A stretch of DNA of 64,000 nt, taken from contig CAWHFP010000040.1 in NCBI GenBank assembly GCA_963828445.1, positions 124,001 to 188,000 on the forward strand, in the 5' to 3' direction. How positions within the stretch are numbered: position 1 is the first letter of the stretch; each line of letters opens with the position of its first letter. The notes beneath the pieces were generated by a model. That model worked only from the letters and a program-made list of their open reading frames with translations. It made no database searches and was not told the DNA's origin. The position numbers and the translations under genes were made by a program. Positions 48,127 through 56,847 of the stretch are shown piece by piece. This stretch comes from Bog-532 sp963828445 (lineage in GTDB: Bacteria > Actinomycetota > Actinomycetes > Streptosporangiales > Streptosporangiaceae).

Positions 48127-48465
48127 ATGAAGTTTCTCGGATACACCCTGGGCGACCCCAACGCGCCGATCGCCCCGCCCACCCCGGAAGTCATGGCCGA
48201 GATGGGTAAGTACGTCGAAGAGGCGACCAAGGCCGGCGTGCTGCTGGCCACCGGCGGCGTCGGCCCGCTGAGCGAGGCGGTCAAGGTCCAGTACGACGGC
48301 AGCGACTTCACCGTGCTGGACGGCCCGTTCACCGAGGCCAAGGAACTGGTCGGCGGCTGGGCCCTGATGGAGTGCCGGGATCAGGCCGAGGCCGTCGAAT
48401 GGACCAAGCGGTTCCTGGCCCTGGCCGGTCCCGGCGAGGCCACCGTCCGTACCGTCTACGGCTGA
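48127..48465 (+). CDS. YciI/DGPF-domain protein
   Basis: A 112-residue dimeric alpha/beta-barrel protein with the DGPF motif (DFTVLDGPFTEAKELVGGWA) and N-terminal MKFLGYTLGDPNAP. DGPF genes are characteristically paired with ECF42 sigma factors, and here the sigma gene starts 60 nt downstream. ATG 48127 follows AAGGAG by 6 nt. Biochemical role unknown; expression by the partner sigma factor is known for the group and inferred here. Confidence 0.92.
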   Translation: MKFLGYTLGDPNAPIAPPTPEVMAEMGKYVEEATKAGVLLATGGVGPLSEAVKVQYDGSDFTVLDGPFTEAKELVGGWALMECRDQAEAVEWTKRFLALAGPGEATVRTVYG

Positions 48466-48524
48466 TCGTCGCGGTCACCACCCCGCCCGGTCCTGGTTGC
48501 CGCCAGGCCGGGCGGGGTGGTGTC

Positions 48525-49829
48525 ATGCAGGACGTGACCACTGCTGATCCCCACGCCACGGCCGACGCCGTGGTCCGGCTGGAGTGGACCCGGGTGGTGG
48601 CCACCCTGGCCCGGTACACCGGCGACGTCGGCCTGGCCGAGGAACTCGCCCAGGACGCCGTGCTGGCGGCGCTGGAGCAGTGGCCGCGGGACGGGGTACC
48701 GGCCCGGCCCGGAGCCTGGCTGACCACCGTGGCCAAGCGGCGGGCGATCGACCTGTTCCGCCGCAACCGGGAGCTCGAGCACCGCTACGACCAGCTCGGC
48801 CGGGACCTGCAGACCGCCGGGGCGCCGGCCGGCCCCGACCCGGAGCTGGCGGCCGGCGATGAGATCGACGACGACATGCTGCGGCTGATCTTCACCGCCT
48901 GCCACCCGGTGCTGGCCGTACCGGCCCGGGTGGCGCTGACGTTGCGCCTGCTGGCCGGCCTGACCACGGCCGAGATCGCCCGCGCCTACCTGGTGCCGGA
49001 GCCGACCATCGCCCAGCGCATCGTGCGCGCCAAGAAGACCCTGGCCCAGGCGGGGGTGCCGTTCGAGACCCCCGACCGCCGCCAGCGCCCGGCCCGGCTG
49101 TCATCGGTCCTGGAAGCGCTGTACCTGATCTTCAACGAGGGCTACTCGGCCACCGCCGGCGACGACTGGACCCGCCCGGACCTGTGCCACGAGGCGGTCC
49201 GCCTCGGCCGGCTGCTGGCCCAGCTGGCCCCGGCCGAGCCCGAGGTGCACGGCCTGGTGGCGCTGATGGAGATCCAGTCCTCCCGGCTGTCGGCCCGGGC
49301 CGGGCCGGACGGCCAGCCGGTACTGCTGCTCGATCAGGATCGGGCCCGCTGGGACCGGTTGCTGATCAACCGCGGCCTGGCCGCCCTGGGCCGGGCCGAA
49401 CGGCTGGCGGCCGCCGCTCCCGGCCCGTACCTGCTGCAGGCCGCCATCGCCGCCTGTCACGCCCGGGCGTTCCGGGCCGAGGACACCGACTGGAACCTGA
49501 TCGCCGAGCTGTACACCGCGCTGGCCCGGCTCATGCCGTCGCCGGTGGTCGAGCTGAACCGGGCCGTGGCCCTGTCCATGGCCGTGGGCCCTCAGGCCGG
49601 CCTGGACCTGGTCGACCAGCTCACCGCGGAGCCGTCGCTGCGCGACTATCACCTGCTGGCCAGCGTGCGCGGCGATCTGCTGATGAAGCTGGGCCGGCCG
49701 GCCGAGGCCCGGGCCGCGTTCGAGCGGGCCGCCGAACTGACCCGCAACGGACCCGAACGCGAGCTGACCCGCGCCCGCGCCCGCGAAGCCGAGGCCGAAG
49801 CCGCCCGAACCGAAGCCGCCGGCGGTTAG
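48525..49829 (+). CDS. ECF42-type RNA polymerase sigma factor with C-terminal extension
   Basis: A 434-residue sigma factor: region 2 (LARYTGDVGLAEELAQDAVL, ALEQWPRDGVPARPGAWLTT), region 4 (ALTLRLLAGLTTAEIARAYL, VPEPTIAQRIVRAKKTL), then about 250 residues with TPR/SnoaL-like helical character (YLIFNEGYSATAGDDWTRPD, NRAVALSMAVGPQAGLDLVD). This large extension and the adjacent DGPF gene define the ECF42 group. ATG 48525 is used; in-frame sequence upstream is unconserved and overlaps the DGPF gene. It is convergent with the serine hydrolase gene (4-nt overlap). Confidence 0.92.
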   Translation: MQDVTTADPHATADAVVRLEWTRVVATLARYTGDVGLAEELAQDAVLAALEQWPRDGVPARPGAWLTTVAKRRAIDLFRRNRELEHRYDQLGRDLQTAGAPAGPDPELAAGDEIDDDMLRLIFTACHPVLAVPARVALTLRLLAGLTTAEIARAYLVPEPTIAQRIVRAKKTLAQAGVPFETPDRRQRPARLSSVLEALYLIFNEGYSATAGDDWTRPDLCHEAVRLGRLLAQLAPAEPEVHGLVALMEIQSSRLSARAGPDGQPVLLLDQDRARWDRLLINRGLAALGRAERLAAAAPGPYLLQAAIAACHARAFRAEDTDWNLIAELYTALARLMPSPVVELNRAVALSMAVGPQAGLDLVDQLTAEPSLRDYHLLASVRGDLLMKLGRPAEARAAFERAAELTRNGPERELTRARAREAEAEAARTEAAGG

Positions 49830-50995
49830 AGCGCCCGGTACAGCGCCCGCTCGAAGTTGGCGTACAGCTCCAGCGCCTCCGGGGTGATGAACGGCAGGAA
49901 GTTGCTGTAGATGGAGGCGCAGATCCCCGTCATGCGGTCGACCCAGAAGTGGGTGTTGCACAGCCCGGCCCAGGCCCCGGATCCGGCCCGGCGGCGGCCC
50001 GGCTGGTCGTCGGTGTTCAGCAGCAGCCCGTAGCCCCACTTGTAGCCCGGGCCGAGCGCGAACGGGCCGCTGGAGGCCGGGTCGGCGGTGGCGATTTCGG
50101 CCGGGAAGTCCAGGTCACCGATCTGGTTGCGGAACGCCTTGGCCACGGTCTCCGGCTGGAGGATCCGGGTGCCGTCCAGCTCGCCGCCGCGCAGCAGGGC
50201 CCGCTCGAACTTGATGTAGTCGCTCGGCGGCCCGTACAGCCCGTGCCCGCCCGCGTAGTACTCCGGGGCCTGGTTGAGGATCTCCCCGATCGAAGACCAC
50301 TGCCCGTCCTCGCCCCTGACGTGCACGGGCGAGCAGTTGGCCCGGTCCATGTCGTTCATGATGAACGCGGTGTGGTCCATGCCCAGCGGCCCGGTGATGT
50401 TCTGCTTCATGGCCACGTCCAGCGGCAGCCCGGTCGCGGCCTCGACCACCTGGCCCAGCCAGTCGGTGTTGATGCCGTAGATGAACGCGGTGCCGGGGTC
50501 GGCCACCATCGGCGCCCGCAGCGAGGCCTTGGAGCCGGCCACCACGTTGGGGATGCCGGAGATCTTCTCCCACTGCACCAGGTCGCCGCTCCAGAACCAG
50601 TAACCGAGCCCGGAGGTGTGGGTGATCAGCTGCTTGACCGTGGCCTGGCTGGCCGGCGGCCGCAGCTGCGGCACCCCGTCGGAGAACCCGGTCAGCACCT
50701 GCACCTCGGCGAACTCGGGGCAGTAGTTGGCCACCGGGGCGTCCAGGTCCAGGATGCCCTGCTCCATCGCCTGCAGGGCCAGCACGGTGCAGGGCATCTT
50801 GGTCATCGACATGATCCGGAACACGGTGTCCGGGCTGGCCGGCTCGTCCTCGCCCACCTCGCGCGGCCCGGCCGCGCCCTGGTAGATCACGCCGTCCCGG
50901 TCGGCCGCGATCGCCACCACGTGCGGGACTCCACCGGACTGCACCGCATCGTCCAGCACCTGGTCGATGGCTGACGAATCCTTCACCGCACCCAT
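49826..50995 (-). CDS. Serine hydrolase of the beta-lactamase/esterase (SxxK) family
   Basis: A 389-residue protein with the class C-like fold: catalytic SMTKMPCTVLALQAMEQG (S-x-x-K), LITHTSGLGYWFWSGD, YGINTDWLGQVVEAATGLPL (Tyr of the second motif) and a C-terminal SGAWAGLCNTHFWVD, which replaces the KTG box as in esterases. No signal peptide is seen, so it is likely a cytoplasmic esterase rather than a beta-lactamase. ATG 50995 follows GAGGAGG; the frame extends further upstream without support. Confidence 0.9.
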   Translation of the reverse strand: MGAVKDSSAIDQVLDDAVQSGGVPHVVAIAADRDGVIYQGAAGPREVGEDEPASPDTVFRIMSMTKMPCTVLALQAMEQGILDLDAPVANYCPEFAEVQVLTGFSDGVPQLRPPASQATVKQLITHTSGLGYWFWSGDLVQWEKISGIPNVVAGSKASLRAPMVADPGTAFIYGINTDWLGQVVEAATGLPLDVAMKQNITGPLGMDHTAFIMNDMDRANCSPVHVRGEDGQWSSIGEILNQAPEYYAGGHGLYGPPSDYIKFERALLRGGELDGTRILQPETVAKAFRNQIGDLDFPAEIATADPASSGPFALGPGYKWGYGLLLNTDDQPGRRRAGSGAWAGLCNTHFWVDRMTGICASIYSNFLPFITPEALELYANFERALYRAL

Positions 50996-51096
50996 GGCCG
51001 CCTCCTCGCGTCGCCTCCAGTGTCCACCGCCAAATTCTCTGGCCTGTCGCAGTACGCGACAAGGCCCCAATAACCGGGCCCCGTACGATGAACCGC

Positions 51097-51945
51097 ATGT
51101 CACCGCGCGGGATCGACTTCCACGTTCACCTGCCCACCCCGGACTGGCTGGACGGCAGCATGCAGGGCTACGTGGAGGTGGCCGAGGCCTATTTCCGGTC
51201 CAAGGCCGACCGCAAGTCCCTGGACGAGCTGGCCGGCTACTACCGCGGCCTGAACCTGATGGCGGTGCTGCTGGCCTGGGACGCCGAGACGGCCACCGGG
51301 CGGCCCCGGGTCCCGAACGAGACCGTGGCCGCGGCCTGCCGCGACTACCCGGACGTGTTCACCGGGCTGGGCTCGGTCGACCCGCACAAGCGCAGCGCCG
51401 TCGACGAGGTGGCCAAGATCGCCGACCTGGGCCTGCGCGGGGTGAAGTTCCACCCGTCGCTGCAGGCGTTCGCGCCCGACGACCCGGTGTACTGGCCGGT
51501 GTTCGCGGCCTGCGAGGACCACGGGCTGCTGGCCCTGTTCCACACCGGGACCAGCGGGATCGGGGCCCGCCAGCCCGGCGGTCAGGGCATCCGGCTGGAC
51601 TACGCGCACCCGCTCAAGCTGGACGCGGTGGCGGCCGAGCATCCCGGCCTGACCGTGGTCGCGGCCCACTTCGGCTGGCCCTGGCAAATGGACCTGCTGG
51701 CCATGGCCCTGCACAAGACCAACGTGTACATCGACATCTCCGGCTGGTCGCCCAAGCGCGTGCCGCCCGAGGTGATCCGGGAGCTCAAGGGCCGGCTGAC
51801 CAGCCAGTTCCTGTGGGGGAGCGACTACCCGTTCATCTCGCCCGAGCGCTGCCTGACCGAGCTGGACACCCTCGACATCCCGGCCGGAACCCTGGATGAG
51901 GTGATGCGGGCCAACGCCGCCCGCATCCTCAAACTGGACGCCTGA
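51097..51945 (+). CDS. Amidohydrolase-2 family metal-dependent hydrolase/decarboxylase
   Basis: A 282-residue TIM-barrel enzyme of the ACMSD/amidohydrolase-2 group: IDFHVHLPTPDW (HxH metal site), LRGVKFHPSLQAFAPDDPVY, ALFHTGTSGIG, VVAAHFGWPWQMDLL and LWGSDYPFISPERC (metal-binding Asp). It probably hydrolyses or decarboxylates an aromatic-derived acid. ATG 51097 lies 7 nt after TACGAT (51084-51089), favouring a leaderless start over the ATG at 51088. Confidence 0.9.
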   Translation: MSPRGIDFHVHLPTPDWLDGSMQGYVEVAEAYFRSKADRKSLDELAGYYRGLNLMAVLLAWDAETATGRPRVPNETVAAACRDYPDVFTGLGSVDPHKRSAVDEVAKIADLGLRGVKFHPSLQAFAPDDPVYWPVFAACEDHGLLALFHTGTSGIGARQPGGQGIRLDYAHPLKLDAVAAEHPGLTVVAAHFGWPWQMDLLAMALHKTNVYIDISGWSPKRVPPEVIRELKGRLTSQFLWGSDYPFISPERCLTELDTLDIPAGTLDEVMRANAARILKLDA

Positions 51946-51948
51946 GCC

Positions 51949-53602
51949 TCACCCCGGCGGCTGGAACGCGGGTCCGCCCACGATCAGCCGGGACGGCCGG
52001 GACGCCGTGTGCCAGATCCGGTTGGTGGCGGTCACGCCCTCGGTCTCGGTGATCATGTCCCCGCCGGTGCCCAGGTTCACGTCGTACTTGGGCAGCGCCG
52101 ACGAGGCCACCTCGACCCGGATCTGATGCCCGGCCTCGATCCGCACGCAGGTGTCCCACAGCGCGATCCGCACCTCGTAGACCTCACCCGGCGTCACGGT
52201 CTCGGCCTGGTGGAACCCGTTGCGGTAGCGCAGCCGGACCATGCCGTCGCACAGCCGCTGGGCGAACCCGCCCGGGTGCACGTCGATCAGCTTGGCCATC
52301 ACGTCGGTGTCGGCGGCCGTGGTGGCCACGTGCGCGACCAGCGTGACCGGGCCGATCAGCTCGACCGGCTCGGTCAGCGGCTCGGTGCTGTAGACCAGCA
52401 CGTCGCCCCGGCTCTCCACGCCCAGGTAGTCGTCGGGGCCGCCGATCTGGCCGCTGCCCTCGCCGGTGATGAACGGCACCGGCCGGTCCGGGTCGTGGGT
52501 CCACTCGTCCGCGCGGCTGCTCGCCGGCGACCGGCTCAGCCTGCAGCCGCCCGTCGCCGAACCGGCTGTTGGCGTGGCCGTCGCTGGCCAGGTGGTACAC
52601 CTGGGCCGCGCCCGGGCCCGCCGGGGGCCAGGTCTGCTCGTCCCGCCACTCGTTGGCCCCCATCACGAAGATCCGGACCGGGGCCGGCGCCCGGGACGGT
52701 GTCTTCCCCCGCACGTGCTCGTCCAGGTAGGCCAGCACGTAGCCGTCCAGATCGATGAGCGCGTCCGGGCCGAAATCCACTTCGCCCAGCGTCCGGGTCG
52801 TGTTGACCTGGTGGCCCCACGCGCCCATCAGCAGCCGCTGCCCGGACCGCCCGGCCGCGGTCATGGCCGCGAAGTTGGCCGGGGTGCCCAGTTCCTCGTC
52901 GTCGTACCAGCCGGAGATGTGCAGCACCGGTACGTCGATCTCGCCGATGCGGTGCTGGTAGCGGACCGGCTCCCACCACTCGTCGAGGGTGTTGTGCCGG
53001 ACCTCTTCCCGCCAGTTGGCCGAGACGAAGCCGGCCGCCTCGTCCATGGTCGACAGCGGCCGGTGCGCGTACACCTTCATCCAGTCGGTGTCGCCGGTGT
53101 ACTGCATGGCCCGGCCGTCGGTCATCCGGAACCAGTGCACATGCATGGGGTCGGGCACCCCCGTCGGCCACTCCACGAACGGGTCGCTGGGCGTGACCAG
53201 GCACACCATGGCCGCCAGCGCGGCCGGCCGGTGCAGCGCGGTCAGCCACTGGATGCGGCCCGGGTAACTGCCCCCGAACGTGGCCACGTCGCCGTTGCAC
53301 CAGTCCTGCGCGGCGGCCCAGTCGATCACGTCAGCCCCGTCCGGGCCGTCGTGGCGATACGGCACGAACGAACCGTCCGAGTCGCCCCGGCCCCGCACGT
53401 CCACGTGCATGAACGCGTACCCGGCCTGGGCGTAGGTCGTGGCCCGGTTCGACTGCCGTTCGTTGGACCGCCCGTACGGCGTCCGCATGATCACGACCGG
53501 AGCCGGGCGCTGCCCGGGTAGGACGAGGTCGGCGGCGAGCGTGATCCCGTCCCGCAGCGGGATCCGGACGTTGAACCGGCGCGTGATCGGTGTCTCAGCC
53601 AT
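51949..53602 (-). pseudogene. CocE/NonD-family X-Pro dipeptidyl-peptidase-like hydrolase, frameshifted near 52513
   Basis: ATG 53602 opens FNVRIPLRDGITLAADLVLP; MRTPYGR, DVRGRGDSDGSF and catalytic Ser in ATFGGSYPGRIQWLTAL follow, with His expected in MGAWGHQVNTTRT. At GRLQAEPVAGEQP the frame must shift (about 52513, within CCGCGCGGAC) to continue ADEWTHDPDRPVPFITGEGS and the C-terminal jelly-roll (VLVYSTEPLTEPVELIGPVT, GHQIRVEVASSALPKYDVN). One surplus base or the loss of one CG dinucleotide explains it. Intact length would be about 550. Family enzymes cleave esters or peptides with an acyl-proline-like group. Confidence 0.88.
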
Positions 53603-53643
53603 GGTCCCCGATGCTACTGGCGGACCCTCGCCCGGCCACGCGG

Positions 53644-54291
53644 TTATTCGGCCACCCCGGCCGGCTGGGGGTACCGGCTCCCGGCCCGGAGCCGGGCGGC
53701 GATCTCCGGTATCCGGTCCGGCGAGCCCGCCTGGTACGGCGGTTGCGGGTCGTATTCCAGCATCAGCTGGGTGGCCTGGGCCACCTCGTCGCCGGCCAGC
53801 CGCCCGACCAGGGTCAGGCCCATGTCGATCCCGGCCGACACCCCGGCCGCGGTCACGTACTTGCCGTCGAACACCACCCGTTCCTGGACCGACACCGCCC
53901 CGAGCTGGGCCAGCTGCTCCAGAGCCGTCCAGTGGGAGGTGGCCCGCCGCCCGGTCAGCAGTCCGGCCGCGGCCAGCACCAGCGAGCCGGTGCAGACCGA
54001 GGTGGTCCAGGTCGTGGTCGGGTCCACCGCCCGCAGCCAGTCGGCCACCGGACCACCGTCGGTGAGCGCGTCGACCCCCGGTCCGCCCGGGACCAGCACC
54101 AGGTCCGGGTGCGGCACGTCGTCCAGCGCGGCGTCGGCGACCAGGCCGAGCTGGCCGGTTTCGTCCCGGACCGGCCCGGCCTGCTCGGCCACGAACAGCA
54201 CCTCGCCCCCGGGCAGGTGGTCCAGGGTCTGGTAGGGCCCGATCGCGTCCAGCACGGTGAGCCGGGGAAAGAGCACGATGGCGATCTGCAT
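53644..54291 (-). CDS. DJ-1/PfpI-family protein
   Basis: A 215-residue class I glutamine-amidotransferase-like protein: IAIVLFPRLTVLDAIGPYQT, HPDLVLVPGGPGVDALTDGG, and the nucleophile-elbow Cys in WTTSVCTGSLVLAAAGLLTG, then ATSHWTALEQLAQLG. It is the stand-alone relative of the GlxA-type regulator encoded 12 nt upstream on the same strand, and shares the V-C-T-G core. It may be an isonitrile hydratase or glyoxalase-like enzyme. ATG 54291 gives the exact family start. Confidence 0.9.
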   Translation of the reverse strand: MQIAIVLFPRLTVLDAIGPYQTLDHLPGGEVLFVAEQAGPVRDETGQLGLVADAALDDVPHPDLVLVPGGPGVDALTDGGPVADWLRAVDPTTTWTTSVCTGSLVLAAAGLLTGRRATSHWTALEQLAQLGAVSVQERVVFDGKYVTAAGVSAGIDMGLTLVGRLAGDEVAQATQLMLEYDPQPPYQAGSPDRIPEIAARLRAGSRYPQPAGVAE

Positions 54292-54302
54292 GAGGGATCC
54301 CT

Positions 54303-55247
54303 TCAGAACCGGCGCCGGTACTCGGCGGGGGAGACGTTCAGCGCCTGCTGGAACGCGCGGCGCATGGCTTCGGGCGTGTGGTAGCCGCAGGCCCGGGCGA
54401 TCTGCTCCACCCCGTCGCGGCTGTCTTCGAGCAGCCGGCGCGCGGCCTCCAGCCGGACCCGGTCCACGTAGCGGCCCGGCGGCGTCCCGGTCTCGGCGGT
54501 GAACGCCCGCGCGAACTGCCGGGGCGACAGCCGGGCCCGCTCGGCCAGTGCGTCCACCGACAGGTCCGCGCCCGGATGCTCGGCGATCCAGTGCTGCACC
54601 TCCCGCAGGGGTTCGCGCTGGGCCACCTGGGCCCGCAACTGGGCGCTGAACTGGGTCTGATTCCCGGGCCGCCGCAGGAACACCACCAGTTGCCGGGCCA
54701 CGGACAGGGCGACTTCCCGGCCGTGGTCGTCCTCGACCAGGGCCAGCGCCAGGTCGATGCCGGCCGTGACCCCGGCCGAGGTGGCCACGTGGCCGTCCCG
54801 GACGAAGATCGGCTCCGGCTCCACCATCACGTCCGGATAGCGCCGGGCCAGCACGTCGCACCAGCTCCAGTGGGTGGTGGCCCGCCGCCCGGCCAGCAGC
54901 CCCGCCTCGGCCAGCAGGAACGCCCCCGTGCAGACCGACACGATCCGCTCGGCCCCCGCGCCCGTCCGGCCCAGCCAGCCGATCAGTTCCGCCTGCGGGG
55001 CCCGGGTGCCGGCCCCGCCCGGCACGATCAGCGTGTGCGGCGTCCCGGTGTCGGCGAGGTCGAGGTCGGGACAGATCCGCAGCCCGCTCCCGGTCCCGAC
55101 CGGCCGCCCGCCCACGCTGGCCGTCCTGATCTCGTAGGCCTCGGCCCCCACCTCGTCGCCGGCGGTGGCGAACACCTCCAGCGGCCCCGTCACGTCGAGG
55201 CTCTGCACCCCGTCGAACAGGACGATGACCACACTCCGGCTGCCCAC
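54303..55247 (-). CDS. GlxA-type AraC-family transcriptional regulator
   Basis: 314 residues: an N-terminal DJ-1/PfpI-like sensor (VVIVLFDGVQSLDVTGPLEV, RIVSVCTGAFLLAEAGLLAG) and a C-terminal double helix-turn-helix AraC domain (LSVDALAERARLSPRQFARA, VEQIARACGYHTPEAMRRAF). Likely regulates the adjacent DJ-1 gene in the same operon. GTG 55247 is the family-consistent start. GGAGGG abuts it too closely to be ideal, so the start is uncertain by a few codons. It is divergent from the kinase gene. Confidence 0.9.
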   Translation of the reverse strand: MGSRSVVIVLFDGVQSLDVTGPLEVFATAGDEVGAEAYEIRTASVGGRPVGTGSGLRICPDLDLADTGTPHTLIVPGGAGTRAPQAELIGWLGRTGAGAERIVSVCTGAFLLAEAGLLAGRRATTHWSWCDVLARRYPDVMVEPEPIFVRDGHVATSAGVTAGIDLALALVEDDHGREVALSVARQLVVFLRRPGNQTQFSAQLRAQVAQREPLREVQHWIAEHPGADLSVDALAERARLSPRQFARAFTAETGTPPGRYVDRVRLEAARRLLEDSRDGVEQIARACGYHTPEAMRRAFQQALNVSPAEYRRRF

Positions 55248-55325
55248 CCCTCCATGCTCGCCACCCGCCCCGATGACCGCAATGACGAAAACCCCACCTT
55301 TCCTGCCATGGCGTATCCTCCGCGC

Positions 55326-55907
55326 GTGAACGAAGCTGCGACGGTCTGGGTGGTGGCCGGGCCGCCCGGCGCGGGCAAGACCACCGTGGCCCGGCTGCTG
55401 CTGGCCCGGCTGACACCCACCCCCGCCCTGCTGGACAAGGACACGATGTACGGCCATTTCGTGGCGGCCAGCCTCGACGCGGCCGGCCGCCCGCCGGGGG
55501 AGCGCGAAGGCCCCTGGTACGACGAGCACATCAAGGTGCACGAGTACGCGGGCATGACCGCCACCGCCCGGGAGATCCGCGCCCACGGCTGCCCGGTCCT
55601 GCTGTCCGGGCCGTTCACCCAGCAGATCCACGACGCCATCCGCTGGCGGCAGTGGGCCGGCCAGCTGGGTGGCGACCCCGTCCACCTGATCTGGGTCCGC
55701 ACCGACGCCGCGACCCTGCGCGGACGGCTGGCCGCCCGCGGGTCGGCCCGCGACCCCAGCAAGCTCGGTGACTTCGAGGCCTTCGCGGCCCGGATCAAGC
55801 TCACCCACGAGCCCGAGGCCCCGCACCACACCGTGGACAACCGCCGGGCCGCCCCGGCCACGCTGGCCGATCAGGTGGCCGGCATACTGGCCAGATGCCC
55901 GAGTTGA
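55326..55907 (+). CDS. P-loop kinase-like ATPase
   Basis: A 193-residue P-loop protein with Walker A VVAGPPGAGKTTVARLLLAR and an Asp in LLDKDTMYGHF, then PVLLSGPFTQQIHDAIRW and HLIWVRTDAATLRGRLAARG (an Arg-rich lid). It resembles small-molecule or nucleotide kinases such as shikimate or adenylylsulphate kinase-like enzymes, but the substrate is not clear. GTG 55326 lies 7 nt after TATCCT (55313-55318), so it is leaderless. It overlaps the cupin gene by 13 nt. Confidence 0.85.
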   Translation: MNEAATVWVVAGPPGAGKTTVARLLLARLTPTPALLDKDTMYGHFVAASLDAAGRPPGEREGPWYDEHIKVHEYAGMTATAREIRAHGCPVLLSGPFTQQIHDAIRWRQWAGQLGGDPVHLIWVRTDAATLRGRLAARGSARDPSKLGDFEAFAARIKLTHEPEAPHHTVDNRRAAPATLADQVAGILARCPS

Positions 55908-56257
55908 TCGACCACCCGAGCCGGGTCACGGCGGCCGGGGAGCCACCCAAGATCATCGATGAGTTCGCCGGCCGGGTCAACACCGGCGACGGCGGCGTGA
56001 GCATCGCCCACATGCGCAGCCCGTCCGGCTGGTCCGAGCCGGGCCAGCGCCCCGAGTTCGACGAGTACACGCTGGTGCTCCGGGGCGCCCTGGATGTCGA
56101 ATACGAAGGCGGGCGGCTCACCGTCCAGGCCGACCAGGCCGTGCACACCCGCCCGGGGGAGTGGGTCCGGTACAGCACCCCCGGCCCGGACGGCGCCGAC
56201 TACATCTCGGTCTGCCTGCCCGCCTTCGCCCCGGACACCGTGCACCGCGATGAGTAG
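55895..56257 (+). CDS. Cupin-domain protein
   Basis: A 120-residue single cupin barrel: FDEYTLVLRGALDVEYEGGR (cupin motif 1 with E and the G-x5-G turn) and VHTRPGEWVRYSTPGPDGAD (motif 2). Metal ligands are partly changed, so it may bind ligand rather than catalyse. It overlaps the upstream kinase gene by 13 nt and the TspO gene by 8 nt, so the three are translated from one mRNA. Confidence 0.88.
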   Translation: MPELIDHPSRVTAAGEPPKIIDEFAGRVNTGDGGVSIAHMRSPSGWSEPGQRPEFDEYTLVLRGALDVEYEGGRLTVQADQAVHTRPGEWVRYSTPGPDGADYISVCLPAFAPDTVHRDE

Positions 56258-56771
56258 CGGCCGCCTGCGCCAGGACCTGGCCTCGTGGGCCGGGGTGGCC
56301 GGCGTCTACGCGGCCGCCCAGGGCCTGTCGGCCTGGGCCGGGCAGCGCCGCCAGGGCCCCCGGGACCAGTACCGGGACTTCCGGCAGCCGTCGTTCGCCC
56401 CGCCCGGCCCGGTGTTCCCGGTGGTGTGGACCGGGCTCAACCTGACCACGGCCACGTCGGCCTGGCGGCTGTGGCGGGTCCGGCGGGACGCCCGGGCCGA
56501 GGTCCCGCACGCGCAGTCCGCGCTGGCCTGGTGGGTGCTGGCCCTGGTGCTGCGCAGTGGCTACGTGCCGCTGGAGTTCGGCGCCCGCCGCTACTGGGCC
56601 GCCACCGCCGACTCCGCGCTGCTGTGCGCGGTCATGCTCCGCTACGCGACGGTGGCCCGGCGGGCCGACCCGGCCGCGGCCGCCCTGGCCGTGCCCGAGA
56701 TCGCCTGGACCGGGTTCGCCACCGTGCTCAGCGCGGCCATCGCCGTCCAGAACGCGGGTCAGCCGGGCTGA
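56250..56771 (+). CDS. TspO/MBR-family membrane protein
   Basis: A 173-residue five-helix membrane protein with the TspO signature QPSFAPPGPVFPVVWTGLN and the second-helix LNLTTATSAWRLWRVR. TspO proteins bind tetrapyrroles and sterols and act in porphyrin or oxidative-stress handling. ATG 56250 overlaps the cupin end by 8 nt. The N-terminal extension of about 30 residues before the first conserved motif includes an extra hydrophobic helix, as in many actinobacterial members. Confidence 0.88.
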   Translation: MSSGRLRQDLASWAGVAGVYAAAQGLSAWAGQRRQGPRDQYRDFRQPSFAPPGPVFPVVWTGLNLTTATSAWRLWRVRRDARAEVPHAQSALAWWVLALVLRSGYVPLEFGARRYWAATADSALLCAVMLRYATVARRADPAAAALAVPEIAWTGFATVLSAAIAVQNAGQPG

Positions 56772-56847
56772 CCGGGCGGCGGCAGCACCAGCGTGTTCTG
56801 GCCGGCGTCGCGGGTGTCGAGGCCCGCCTGCCGCTCCGACACCCCGG

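Noticed and set aside
55248..55829. N-terminal extension of the GlxA-type regulator by about 190 residues
   Set aside because: The upstream frame is antisense to the kinase gene, lacks a start near the conserved domain and has shadow composition.
56759..56847. Short minus-strand stretch ending DAGQNTLVLPPPGQPG after the quinone oxidoreductase
   Set aside because: It looks protein-like but is only ~30 codons, has no start, and the oxidoreductase is complete without it.
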